Below, piece by piece: positions 1 through 9,168 of a stretch of DNA of 64,000 bases. Every line of letters begins with the position of its first letter. The first letter of the stretch is position 1. The DNA is taken from assembly GCA_903994455.1 (NCBI GenBank), contig CAJEXI010000012.1, positions 1 through 64,000 of the forward strand, in the 5' to 3' direction. Made by a program: the position numbers and the translations under genes. A model generated the notes under the pieces. The model had not been told where the DNA came from. It searched no databases and worked only from the letters and a program-made list of their open reading frames with translations. This DNA comes from an uncultured Chlorobiaceae bacterium (GTDB taxonomy: Bacteria; Bacteroidota; Chlorobiia; Chlorobiales; Chlorobiaceae).

Positions 1-162
1 AAATATGTTGGCTTTATGGCTTATCTGTATGCACTTCATGTTTATCAAGGGCTGCTGTCAGAACCTACCCTTCGGGTCAGTATTACGTCAGCAAAAGGCT
101 CCACTACTCCGCTTCCACTAAAGGTGAGTAGACCTGAGGAATTTCACCTCAAGACCCTCGCA

Positions 163-196
163 GAACCGGACGGGAACGTCTCCGCTCATCCGGCTC
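163..196 (-). ncRNA. Group II intron domain V hairpin
   Basis: This 34-nt minus-strand hairpin begins GAGCCGGATG and ends CGTCCGGTTC, the classic bacterial domain V form with complementary arms around a GAGA-like loop. It lies directly downstream of the maturase frame, as expected for the catalytic core. A potential domain VI stem follows and ends at CTAC. Confidence 0.85.
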
Positions 197-199
197 CCA

Positions 200-1732
200 T
201 CATCCAGCTATCAGGGTATAATGCCCCGCTTTCCAATGAACAAATGCATTAGGCATCTCTTGTGCCAGAAGCTTCAACTTTTTGCTTGCCTCTGTCTTAT
301 GCCTGCATAAATGCTTGTACTTTCTCATCATCCAGTGTACCAAATAATAATTGACCTGATTCCAAACAGGTGTCATTGCCTTCTTGTAGAATCGCGAATA
401 GTAGTTCTCCCACCCCCGCAGAATTGGGTTGAACTTTGATGATAGATCAGCAAGCTCCAGACTGTTCTTGAGTTGCATCGGAAGTTCCAGAGCAAAAAAA
501 CGATAACGCTATATTGCAAAGTTGGTTAAAAGAAAAATAGCCTAAAAACGTAGTCACTAAAAAATTTGCGTATCATAAATTAATTGCCTATACTTGGGTC
601 TGAGTTTGACCTAAATCTTGGTCCGCGTCACAAACTCTGCTATTATTTCGTCAAAAATATCTCAATGTAGTCACAGTTATTAAGATCACGCAAATTCTAT
701 AACTAATTTTCCAATAATAATTTACGGATATTTCCGGCTTGATTTTTTCTGGAACCTCCGTTGCATATTCCAATCCCTGATGGTTTGTCGCATATGCCGT
801 AAAGCATCCCGGCTTACCCCCGGCAAGAATCCTGTAAAGGAGATGCCATTCTTACCCACTGCTCTCCGTGGGCAAAAGGTATAGCTAAGAAAGGTAAACC
901 GATCGACCGAAAAGCTGCCTTTTCGCTTACTATCCCGGCAATACACTATTTGCGTTTTATCAGGGTGCAGTTCTAACCCGCACTCTCGAAACCGATTGTC
1001 AAGCTTTTGTATAACCAGCTCTGCCTGTGCCTTGCTTTTACAGTGGAGAACTCCGTCATCGGAGTACCGACAAAACGGCACACCGGGTAGATTTTCGCTC
1101 ACCCACCGGTCAAACGCATAGTGCAGAAACAGGTTTGCCAACAGTGGACTAACCACTCCCCCTTGGGGCGTGCCTTTTGTCCTTTCTATCAGCTCACCTT
1201 CCGGGGTCTCCATCGATGCCTTGAGCCACCGCTCAACATACAGGAGAACCCACGGAGTTTGGCAATGTTTCCGAAGAGCACGCAGTAACAACTCATGGTC
1301 AATGTCATCAAACAGTCCTTTGATGTCGAACTCTACTACCCAGTCATATTCCCAGTTTCTCTTCCTAACGACAGCTATAGCATCATGGGCTGAACGCCCC
1401 GGACGATAACCGTATGAATCTTTATGAAACACTGGTTCCAGTATGGGTTCAAGCACCATCTTTACAACGCTTTGAGCCACCCTGTCTGCTACGGTTGGAA
1501 CTCCAAGCATGCGCACCCCTCCAGATTTCTTCGGAATGCCCACACCTCTTACCGGCGGCGGAAAATAACTGCCGGAACTGAGCCTGTTCCATATCTTGTA
1601 CAGGTTGTCTTTCAGCTTTGCTTCAAATGCCTGTAACGATTCAGCGTCAACTCCGGCGGCACCTTTGTTTGCTTTTACTCTTTGATACGCTTCCAAGACA
1701 AGATGTTTGGAAATTTGATACGGCTTTGTCAT
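200..1732 (-). pseudogene. ltrA: Group II intron reverse transcriptase/maturase, split by a MITE
   Basis: The first part (minus, from 1732 down to 767) holds the RT fingers and palm: GVGIPKKSGGVRMLGVP, the FDIKGLFDDIDH motif, GTPQGGVVSPLLAN and an active-site RYSDD box (YSDD instead of the common YADD). The second part (478 to 200) is the maturase domain X with NPILRGWENYYSRF. Removing 473-760 joins IRDWNMQ in frame to LKNSLELADL, giving about 414 residues, normal for a group II RT without an HNH domain. As it stands the frame runs into the inserted element and stops at 722, so no complete protein is made. Confidence 0.9.
479..760. mobile_element. MITE-like 282-bp insertion with 6-bp target duplication
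   Basis: The element is flanked by identical TTGCAT hexamers (473-478 and 761-766). Its ends are inverted repeats: CGGAAGTTCCAG at the left and, read inward, CGGAGGTTCCAG at the right (11 of 12 matching), each followed by an A-rich stretch. Excision with one hexamer restores the maturase frame exactly, which confirms the boundaries. No open frame of note lies inside, so it would depend on a transposase in trans. The transposase family is not evident from the ends, and I saw no second copy in this window. Confidence 0.85.
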
Positions 1733-2077
1733 ACCGAAAAGCTCCTTCTGTTTGCACAGTTGACATGACTGTATGACCAGATGACGCGACCCCTTTGCTC
1801 CAGCCTCATTACAAGGCTTTCATTGCTCGTACGAGTCGCTCCGTCCCTTGATGGCGCATTGGTATTATCGGCCTCGCTTTTTACACTTGCGCCTTTCCCT
1901 TTGCATCGCCAACGAAGGTTCCTGTAGTTCAATATAAGAGCCCGAACCAGGATCACGCTGCCTTTATGCCGGACACCGCTTGGCCAGTAAACAGGTTTCC
2001 GCCAAACTTGTCCTGAATCCGCATATCTATTCAGTTTTGATGTCATCTCACTCTTTCGACACGTTAACGGCAGTTTG

Positions 2078-2176
2078 TGAGCACACCGGAGCATAGTGTA
2101 CCACTTCTACCGGAACATAGTGTGCCAGTGATTCCGGAACATTATGTGCCACTCGTACCGGAGTAAAGTGTGCCAC
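2078..2176. repeat. Left-end IS21 transposase-binding repeats
   Basis: Four tandem copies of a motif close to CCGGAxCATAGTGTxCCAC occur at about 28-bp spacing before istA. They match, in inverted orientation, the three copies at the right end and are the expected binding sites for the IstA transposase. They are not a CRISPR array: the copies are degenerate, few, and paired with an inverted set. Confidence 0.8.
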
Positions 2177-2240
2177 CCCGTCAGGCCGGATTTGTAACAT
2201 CATAAACAGTACCTTCGGTTTAAAAACCGGAGGTATTACA

Positions 2241-3812
2241 ATGGCAAACAAAGCCTTGACTATGTTACAAGTTCGACGTATTCTTAAACTCTTTATGGAG
2301 GAGTCTTCCCAACGGGAAATCCATCGCAGTACGGGTATTCACCGCCTCACCCTCAAAAACTATCTGCATCGGTTCAAGAGCAGCGGGAAGACGTTTTCAG
2401 AGCTGTTTGAGCTCTCTGATTACGACCTGTCGCTTCTGGTTCATCCACCGCGTTCCAACAAGACCACTGACGAGCGGTATGCGGATCTCTATCCCCAGCT
2501 TCAACGCCTTTCTGAAGAACTTGGCAAGAAGCACTCCCATCTCACCAAGCAAGTGCTATGGGAAGAGTATCTGCAGGATCGCCCTACCGGCTATCAGTAT
2601 TCCCAGTTTTGCTATCACGTTGAGCAATACATGCAGCAGCATGATGCCACCATGCCGCAACAGCACCAGCCAGGGTATCGGCTCCAGATTGACTTTGCCG
2701 GTGATCCACTCTGGATTATCGAACCGCTTACCAGAGAGCGTATCGCATGTCCCGTTCTGGTCTGCACCTTGCCTTGCAGCAGCTTTTTTTACGTTGAACC
2801 GCTTTCATCAGCCAGGCAGGAGCATCTGATTTCGGCACTCAACAGGGCGCTTACCTATCTTGGCGGTGTTCCAAAGAACATCCTGAGCGACAACATGAAG
2901 CAGGTGGTAACAAAAGCGTCACGCTATGAGCCAATTTTCAATGAGCTTATGGAGCAGTGGGCCTTGCACTACCAGACCAACATGCAGGCGACCAGGATCG
3001 TCAGGCCCAAGGATAAGCCATCGGTGGAAGGCTCGGTGCACCATGCCTACCAGCAGATTTATGCTCGTTTGCGCAATGAGGAATTTACCAGTCTCAATGC
3101 CTTGAAGTATCGGGTTCTGCAGTTGCTGGATAACGCTAATGATCGGCTGATGACCGATTATGGCAAGAGTCGCAGACAGCGGTTTATAGAGCTTGAGCAA
3201 GAGCTGTTACATCCACTGCCGCTGACCGATTTTACCTACAAGCGTGAAACGACGGCCACAGTCAAGAAAAATTATCATGTCATTCTGGGTGAAGACCGTT
3301 GCCAGTACAGTGTTCCTTATGAGTATATCGGCAAGATCGTCAAGCTGATCTACGACGAATCGGTAGTCGAGGTCTTTCTGGATTTCCAGCGCATTGCCTT
3401 GCATCAGCGCATCGTAGGACGGCGGGGAGTCTACAGAACCGTTGAGGAGCACATGCCGGAAGCCCATCGTCGGTACCATCAGCAACAAGGGTGGACTGAG
3501 GAAGACTTTACCAGTAAAGCGGCTGCTGTCGGGCCTTGTACAGAAGAAGCCGTCCTTCGGATACTGAGTTCAAAAGCCTTTGTACAGCAAAGCTTTGATG
3601 CCTGCCTTGGTATCCTCCGGCTCCAGAAAAAGTATGGAACCAGCAGACTTGAATCGGCTTGTGGCCTTGCTTTGCAAGTTCCCAGCGTCAGCTACCGACT
3701 GGTCCATAATATTCTCGAAAACAACAGGGATAAGGCCTCGGTAGCCGCAGAATATCATGCGCCCATGCTGCCGTTTCATGACAATATTCGTGGTAAAGAA
3801 GTCTACAATTAA
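2241..3812 (+). CDS. istA: IS21-family transposase IstA
   Basis: This 523-residue DDE transposase catalyses strand transfer of the surrounding element. The first 60 residues form a helix-turn-helix (SSQREIHRSTGIHRLTLKNY). The catalytic core begins near residue 145 with QIDFAGDP (first Asp), continues with ILSDNMKQVV (second Asp) and ends with KPSVEGSVHHAYQ (the Glu), i.e. D-D-E with normal spacing. A C-terminal beta-rich DNA-binding part contains CQYSVPYEYIG. The ATG at 2241 follows a GGAGG-type ribosome site. The length is usual for IstA and there is no frameshift. istB follows after 13 bp. Confidence 0.95.
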   Translation: MANKALTMLQVRRILKLFMEESSQREIHRSTGIHRLTLKNYLHRFKSSGKTFSELFELSDYDLSLLVHPPRSNKTTDERYADLYPQLQRLSEELGKKHSHLTKQVLWEEYLQDRPTGYQYSQFCYHVEQYMQQHDATMPQQHQPGYRLQIDFAGDPLWIIEPLTRERIACPVLVCTLPCSSFFYVEPLSSARQEHLISALNRALTYLGGVPKNILSDNMKQVVTKASRYEPIFNELMEQWALHYQTNMQATRIVRPKDKPSVEGSVHHAYQQIYARLRNEEFTSLNALKYRVLQLLDNANDRLMTDYGKSRRQRFIELEQELLHPLPLTDFTYKRETTATVKKNYHVILGEDRCQYSVPYEYIGKIVKLIYDESVVEVFLDFQRIALHQRIVGRRGVYRTVEEHMPEAHRRYHQQQGWTEEDFTSKAAAVGPCTEEAVLRILSSKAFVQQSFDACLGILRLQKKYGTSRLESACGLALQVPSVSYRLVHNILENNRDKASVAAEYHAPMLPFHDNIRGKEVYN

Positions 3813-3825
3813 CCAATCCACCATC

Positions 3826-4572
3826 ATGATTATGAACACACAGCTTACTCTTGACCAGCTTCGCTCTATGAACCTTTACGGTATGGCAAATGCCTATGAA
3901 GCAGCCATCATGCTCCCCATTCACGAACAGCCAGCAGCGGACACGCTGCTCGGCAAGCTTGTTGATGCTGAGCAGCTTTTTCGAAAAGAACAGAGCACCA
4001 AACGATATTTACTGCAAAGCAAGATCCGTTATCCAGCCATACTGGAGCAGGTTCACTGCAACGCTGCCCGAAACCTGAGCAGAGATCAACTCCTCAGCCT
4101 GTCCGACTGTGGTTTTATCCGGCGAGGGGAAAATATTCTTATTACCGGGGCTACAGGATGTGGTAAGAGCTACCTTGCCTGCGCATTGGGACGGCAGGCC
4201 TGTTCACTCGGGTATCGTACACTGTACTTTGGTATGAACCGATTTCTTGAACGGATTGCCCAGACAAAACTCGATGGTACCTTTGTCCGGGTGCTTAACC
4301 AAATTGAACGAACCCATCTGATTATCCTTGATGATTTCGGCCTGCAACCTCTTGATGCAACAACACGTATTGCCCTGCTGCAGATCCTTGAAGATCGGTA
4401 TGGAAAACAAGCGATAATGATCACTTCTCAACTGCCGGTCGCCCAGTGGCATGACGTAATTGGTGAGCCTACAATTGCCGACGGAATCATGGATCGGCTG
4501 GTCGGAAATGCTCACCGGCTTGAGCTGAAAGGTGACTCATTAAGAAGGAAGAAATTGGAAATAATTGTTTAA
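3826..4572 (+). CDS. istB: IS21-family ATP-binding helper protein IstB
   Basis: This AAA+ ATPase of about 248 residues is related to DnaC and helps IstA choose and engage its target. It has Walker A GATGCGKSYLA, Walker B LIILDDFGLQ, and an ITSQLPVAQWH segment near the end, all typical of IstB. The reading frame is open from 3757, but starts before 3812 would overlap istA. ATG at 3826 or 3832 lies just after the istA stop and matches family N-termini (TLDQLRSMNLYGMANAYE). It appears intact. Confidence 0.95.
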   Translation: MIMNTQLTLDQLRSMNLYGMANAYEAAIMLPIHEQPAADTLLGKLVDAEQLFRKEQSTKRYLLQSKIRYPAILEQVHCNAARNLSRDQLLSLSDCGFIRRGENILITGATGCGKSYLACALGRQACSLGYRTLYFGMNRFLERIAQTKLDGTFVRVLNQIERTHLIILDDFGLQPLDATTRIALLQILEDRYGKQAIMITSQLPVAQWHDVIGEPTIADGIMDRLVGNAHRLELKGDSLRRKKLEIIV

Positions 4573-4599
4573 GTTCTAACAACAAATCTGGCCTGAAAT

Positions 4600-4675
4600 A
4601 AGTGGCACACTTTGCCACGGAATAGGTGGTACACTTTCGCCCGGAATACTTGGCACACTTTCCCCGGAATACTCA
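4600..4675. repeat. Right-end IS21 transposase-binding repeats
   Basis: Three copies of a motif close to GTGGCACACTTTxCCxCGG occur here, inverted relative to the left-end set. The last copy ends in CCCCGGAATACTCA at the element boundary. These are the expected right-end IstA sites. Confidence 0.8.
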
Positions 4676-4885
4676 GTTTGTTTGTACTCGTCTTCCTTGG
4701 TTCATACCTGACATCTTTACAATGCCTTTTCCGTAATGCTCACGACAAGGGCTTTTGACTAATGCCGCTTACGGTGGTTTGCAACCTGCGCCTGCACGCC
4801 GATTGCGAGGGACCTACCCCCATCTCTTACACTGCTTATCTACAGCACACATATGCGAAGAGCCAAAAGAAAAAAGCCCTCTCGC

Positions 4886-4919
4886 TCTCAAGAAACCTTC
4901 TTTTTGAGATAATTTTTTT
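4886..4919 (+). terminator. Rho-independent-type hairpin beside group II intron 1
   Basis: A stem TCTCAAGAA / TTCTTTTTGAGA with a short loop is followed on the plus strand by TAATTTTTTT. On the minus strand the same stem precedes a T-run and then, some 35 nt on, the 5' end of the intron. This loosely recalls group II introns that home downstream of terminators. The stem is visible; the function is inferred. Confidence 0.45.
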
Positions 4920-5025
4920 ATCCCAAATAATTACTGAATTTGATATACTCGGCATTTCGATTGCGATATTAATACTTATTTTGAAGCTAAAATTAATTGT
5001 ACTTATAATTCTTAATTACAGAATC

Positions 5026-5760
5026 ATGAATTTTTTTGAAAAAGCATTTCATCAACAAAGAACATCAAATACTCGCAAAAGGGATTTAAATCAATTAGAG
5101 GGTGTATTTGATTTGAAAAATAGTTATTTGCCATATTATTTTTCTGCTACAAAAGCATTTGAAGGTAATGATAAAAATTCAGCATTAGCTTATATGAATG
5201 AAACAATAAATAGAAGTGATATTGATGACTGGAAGCATTTTGCCTTAAAAGCAATAATATTAAAAGATTTAGAAAAATATTCAGATGCGATAGATAATTA
5301 TAAAATAGCGATAGATTTTAATGGTGAGGATAATTTTTTATATGCATTTTATCATGAAATAGGGTATTGTTATTTGATGCTGAAAAATAACTTAAAAGCC
5401 ATTGAATTTATTACATACGCTATTGATTTGAAAATAAGTATAAATACTCTTATACCAGACAATAAAGTTGAAGGAGTAATACTTGAATATGGATTGTCAA
5501 ATATTAATTTAGATATGCCATTGAAGCGCATGTATATTAATAGAGCAAGTTCATATTTAAATATAAATAAATTACAAAATAGTTTTGAGGATTGTAAAAA
5601 TGCTCTTAAATATGATCAAAAATATTCAAACGCATACCTATGCTTGTCCCAAATTTATGGAAAAGCTGGTGATGAAGAAAAATGTATAACTTTTTTGAGA
5701 GTAGCTGCTCATTTGGGAAACGTTAATGCGGTTTCTTTATTAAATGAATTAGATCTTTAA
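5026..5760 (+). CDS. TPR-repeat protein of unknown function
   Basis: This AT-rich gene encodes about 244 residues. Helical repeats of TPR type are visible: one around AIDNYKIAIDF, one around IGYCYLMLKNNLKAIEFITYAIDL, and a C-terminal pair around RASSYLNINKLQNSFEDCKNA and YSNAYLCLSQIYGKAGDEEK. There is no signal peptide or catalytic motif, so a role as a protein-binding scaffold is likely but its partner is unknown. The frame is open upstream to 4762, but that part lies in the group II intron and terminator region, so I chose the ATG at 5026 (MNFFEKAF). No clear Shine-Dalgarno precedes it. The base composition, unlike the efflux or lysS genes, suggests horizontal acquisition. Confidence 0.7.
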   Translation: MNFFEKAFHQQRTSNTRKRDLNQLEGVFDLKNSYLPYYFSATKAFEGNDKNSALAYMNETINRSDIDDWKHFALKAIILKDLEKYSDAIDNYKIAIDFNGEDNFLYAFYHEIGYCYLMLKNNLKAIEFITYAIDLKISINTLIPDNKVEGVILEYGLSNINLDMPLKRMYINRASSYLNINKLQNSFEDCKNALKYDQKYSNAYLCLSQIYGKAGDEEKCITFLRVAAHLGNVNAVSLLNELDL

Positions 5761-5929
5761 TTGAATAACTATCAAAAGAATCAATAAATAAAGACAAATT
5801 AATTCAACAAAAATAATATTAACTTTTGCAGTATTAAATGATAATATACGTATAGAAGTGGCTGCGCACTTAACAATTATATCTTTAAGCAATTAAATAT
5901 TATTTGATACAATAAAGAACGGAGCTCTA

Positions 5930-7956
5930 ATGGATGAAACGACAATAATTTCCTTGATTTATATCGGGATAAGTTTTTTGTTTGCCTATTTTTGGGGAAG
6001 AAAGCGCCAAATAGGATTTTGGTGGTCATTTTTCTTGATGCTCGGTTTTTTACCTGGATGGATGGTTATGCTCAATGATCATCTTACAGAAACCGATCCG
6101 AAACCTGAAAAATCTAATGAAAAGATAATTGTTGGGATTATTCTGATGATGTTGTCGACATATTTGCTTTATCTCCTGTTAAAAGATTCTGCTGAAAAAG
6201 CATTCAATGAATATTTAATTCTCACCTTGACATTGTCATGGTTCTTTGGACTGGGTTATTATTTTTTTCAAAGAGGTTCTGGAGTTGCGTTCAATCACAA
6301 ACCGCAGAAGACAACTAATACTAATACTGAAGCAGGAGCAGTAGGTAACACGACATCTGAACCAAAGATACAAACTAGTCATCAATCTAATACTGTTCCA
6401 TCTCTTATACTAAAGCCACTAAACAATAGCGGAGTAAATCAAAAATACGAATCCCAATCAAACCAACAAACAGTCTCCAAAACAGAACTCCCATCCAAGC
6501 CACTGCCGCTAACTTCCGTAGTTGTAGGTTACAATCTTGAGCTCGAAGAAAACTCTGGCTGTTATCCTGTTTTGCGGATTCCGAAGAAAGGCTCCACCAT
6601 CAGGAGCTACAGGGAAGGAAAAACAAGAAGACGAGGATTCAAAGAGGAAGAATTCCAGAAGTCAATTACTCAATACTTTGGCGATCACTTTCTAGTTAGT
6701 GGGCAGGCACGAATAAACACCGGTGTTCGCCCTTTCGAGCCAGATATTGCAATGATTGAGAAAGAAGCATCAATAATATCAGGTTCGACATTGAAATTGA
6801 TGAGCCTTATGTCGGTATAACACGCATGCCTACCCACTGTAATGGTGAAGATTTCCAGAGAGATACTTATTTCGTTGACAGAGGTTGGATTGTTATCAGG
6901 TTTTCAGAAGATCAGGTGCACACACAGAAAATCGAGTGTTTGAAATTTATCGCTTATGTCATACGAACCATAGACTCCCATTATGTTTTTTCATTGGATT
7001 TGAATGTTGCGCTTGACTTGAAACAAGATGCTTTCTGGGATCTGCTTCAGGCACAGAAATGGGAAAAGGAACTACATCGCGAGAAATATCTGGGTCATAA
7101 GTTTGGCGAAATTCCTGAAACTGAAAATGAAGTGGATGGAGAACTCAATTTGCAGGAACGGCATGAAGAACGTCAAGTCCAAGCCACTAAGATTGGTAAT
7201 CCAGATAAAAGGGTAAGAATTGGTTGTAACGAAACTAATCAAGCCAATAGGGATAGGGATAACAGAATCAATTTTTATCCGGACAGACACGCCTATGTTG
7301 TTGATGGAGTGCCATTTATATCGGTTAGTTCAATTATTAGCAGATATTTTCCTGAATTCGATGCCAAAAAGTATGCACGAATAAAGGCTTCAAGTTACAA
7401 TCTGACTCCAGTTGATTTAGAAAAATTTTGGAATGATGAAGGAAGGAAAGCTGCAATAAAAGGAACTTTTTTGCATGAGCAGATTGAACACTATTTCTTG
7501 GGAAGAGAATTGCAGGCAACAGAAGAGTTTCATCTTTTTGAGCAGTTCATTAACGATCATAATAGGTTAAACCCCTATCGCACAGAATGGCGGATATTCG
7601 ACGAAGAGTACCGTATTGCGGGGACAATCGATCTGATTGCAAAAAATGGAAATGATTTTGAAATTTATGATTGGAAACGAAGTAAGAAGGTTGTTCACAA
7701 TATGGGTGAACCGATTACTCAGAATCAATATCAGTCCGGTCTGGGAAGACTATCAGATATACCTGATACAAGTTTCAATAGATACTGCTTACAACAAAGC
7801 ATATATCGGTATATGCTGGAAAAAAGATATAACATCAATGTATCAAACATGTTTCTTATTATTCTCCATCCTAATTATAACCAATACTATAAGGTGAAAG
7901 TTCCTTATTGGAAAAACAAAGTTGAATATATTTTGAATTCAATAGGGAAAAAATGA
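5930..7956 (+). pseudogene. Membrane protein with two PD-(D/E)XK-type nuclease domains, frameshifted
   Basis: Two frames (5930-6820 and 6826-7956) read as one protein of about 675 residues broken near 6772. Residues 1-115 contain about four hydrophobic segments, then a polar linker follows. A first nuclease-like domain of DUF559/Vsr type spans the break: EPDIAMI, then in the shifted frame FDIEIDEPYVG, and GWIVIRFSED. After a charged linker, a second RecB-like domain shows GTFLHEQIEHYFLG, RIAGTIDLIAK and IYDWKRSKK, with the Asp and the D-W-K expected for metal-dependent nucleases. The reading would be continuous with one base restored, so either the gene is recently dead, the frameshift is programmed, or the sequence has an error. 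It is membrane-anchored by inference. Neighbours (TPR protein, RES protein) suggest a defence or mobile context. I do not recognise a named family with this whole architecture. Confidence 0.65.
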
Positions 7957-7993
7957 ATATGGAAAAGATAATGTTATTATATTTATAAATTTC

Positions 7994-8836
7994 TTACCAT
8001 AAAATTTTATTTTGAGCTTTATCAATTTTTTGAGTGAGAATCTGTTCAGTTTCTACAAATAAAGGAAGCCCATTTTCTTTTGAATTAATTGATATTTTGC
8101 TCCTCATAACATTTACTAATTCAATATTTTCTTGATTAATAAACTCACTCTCAATAGCAAAGTTGAGCCCTTGTTCTCCGAATGGAACACTTGGATAGCA
8201 TACACTATTTGATTTACATTTTGATAGTATAAGATTATAGTATCCAACAGTAATTATATACGTTTTAAAATCTTTTTGTCCGGTTCTAAATTTTTCAGAA
8301 AGAAATCGGTAAAACACTATCGTTGCTTCTCTAATATCAGAATCAGCAATATTTTCAATAAACTCATCCATTTGTTGCCCATAAAGTTGATGCAATTTTG
8401 AAATTCTCTTTTCTTTATCAGGGCTTATAGCTACAATAGCAGACAAATTTCTTGTTAAATGCCATCGCCCTGTTGTTACATAAACTTTATTACCAATATT
8501 TTTATCAGTAAAATCTGATAAAAGTTCAACAAATGAAGTTTCTCGGTTTTCTGAACAATAAAATGATGATTGACCGGGTATATTACATCTACCAAAAGAA
8601 GAAACGTTGACTTTTTCTTGGTGGCAAATATCTGAAATTTTTTCAAAAAAACCATTCTTCTCATGTATTCTTGATCTAAATACAAATACATTATTTTTTG
8701 GTAGAATTGGAATTGCACAAATAGGTAATTTTTTTATAGACTGATAAGCTAAAACAGCTTTTTTATACGAAAATTTATCTTTCGGATTTAATGATTCAAG
8801 CTTTTCTATGGCATTTATTACGTCTTTTATATTCAT
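7994..8836 (-). CDS. RES-domain protein (possible NAD-consuming toxin)
   Basis: This 280-residue AT-rich gene has the RES signature layout: VFRSRIHEK with the leading Arg, GRCNIPGQSSFYCSEN, an Glu in ETSFVELL shortly after, and YPSVPFGEQGLNFAI near the C-terminus. RES proteins fold like ADP-ribosyltransferases and, in Xre-RES toxin-antitoxin pairs, degrade NAD+. Here the protein is longer than the usual 150-200-residue toxins, with an extra 45-residue N-terminus and an insert after the first half. No Xre/DUF2384 antitoxin lies on either side, so a stand-alone role or a degraded partner is possible. It is convergent with the double-nuclease gene, with a 38-bp gap. The family call is fairly firm; the toxin role is inference. 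Confidence 0.65.
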   Translation of the reverse strand: MNIKDVINAIEKLESLNPKDKFSYKKAVLAYQSIKKLPICAIPILPKNNVFVFRSRIHEKNGFFEKISDICHQEKVNVSSFGRCNIPGQSSFYCSENRETSFVELLSDFTDKNIGNKVYVTTGRWHLTRNLSAIVAISPDKEKRISKLHQLYGQQMDEFIENIADSDIREATIVFYRFLSEKFRTGQKDFKTYIITVGYYNLILSKCKSNSVCYPSVPFGEQGLNFAIESEFINQENIELVNVMRSKISINSKENGLPLFVETEQILTQKIDKAQNKILW

Positions 8837-9168
8837 ATTTTTTTTATAGAAAAATTATAGTGTTAAAATTTTTTGCGCTCTAATAACAGCTTCAAGGTAC
8901 ACTAATCCAAAAACCAAGTAAAATTATACCTTTTCCGCAGTCGTTTCGATTCGCGCTTTGCGCTACTCAACGTCCGATCTGCACCGACAAATCGCCGGTT
9001 GCCGAGTAGCGCGCAGCGCGTATCGAGGTGCCGCAAGTTATATCACCGATAACGGGAAAAAATTCAAAACAATCATTGCGTCCTGCTCCAAATCATGTTC
9101 ACATTACAAGCGTAAAAAAGATGCAATAACAATAAGAGACCGGTTATCAGAGCAAGAATTGATGCATT
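8837..9168. other. Gene-poor stretch between the RES gene and the IS1380 element
   Basis: I see no convincing gene in this 332-bp stretch. A 71-codon plus frame (from 8958) overlaps the long inverted repeat and shows no family resemblance. The inverted repeat at 8946-9026 is the only structured feature. Confidence 0.5.
8946..9026. repeat. Long GC-rich inverted repeat (hairpin)
   Basis: The arms 8946-8968 and 9004-9026 are complementary at 20 of 23 positions (TCGATTCGCGCTTTGCGCTA... against its partner) with a 35-nt spacer. It is a GC-rich island in AT-rich DNA. It lacks a T-tract, so it is not an ordinary terminator. It could be a mobile palindrome (REP-like unit) or a structured RNA. Only one copy is visible in the window. 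Confidence 0.6.

Larger units (their letters stand above)
2078..4675 (+). mobile_element. IS21-family insertion sequence, 2598 bp
   Basis: It carries istA and istB in the canonical order on the plus strand and has the multiple terminal repeats typical of IS21. The ends are inverted: TGAG...CCGG...AGTGTACCAC at the left and the complement ending ...CCCCGGAATACTCA at the right. The flanks carry GTTTG on both sides (2073-2077 and 4676-4680), a 5-bp target duplication. It is inserted in the 5' ribozyme part of group II intron 1 and therefore arrived after the intron. Both genes look intact, so it may be active. Confidence 0.9.
128..4850 (-). mobile_element. Group II intron 1, interrupted by a MITE and an IS21 element
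   Basis: On the minus strand the element starts with GTGTGC at 4850, fitting the GUGYG 5' end of group II introns, and ends with CTAC at 131-128 after a domain V/VI structure. Between lie 5' ribozyme sequence, a reverse transcriptase/maturase frame (200-1732) and domain V (163-196). The 5' part resembles the start of the second intron at 42750: both run GTGTxCTGTAG and later share CCACCGTAAG and CGTGAGC. Removing the IS21 element with one duplication and the MITE with one duplication leaves about 1.83 kb, a normal size. Splicing and mobility are probably lost because the maturase is broken, although the ribozyme pieces are recognisable. The boundaries are inferred from consensus ends, not from an empty site. 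Confidence 0.8.

Noticed and set aside
1729-2094. 121-codon minus-strand frame upstream of the maturase
   Set aside because: It lies in the group II intron ribozyme region and shows no protein family features.
2078-2176. Evenly spaced repeats that could be taken for a short CRISPR array
   Set aside because: Only four degenerate copies, matched by an inverted set at 4600-4675, and immediately next to istA: these are IS21 terminal repeats.
2407-2829. 140-codon frame inside istA in another phase
   Set aside because: Shadow of the IS21 transposase gene, which has full DDE motifs in its own frame.
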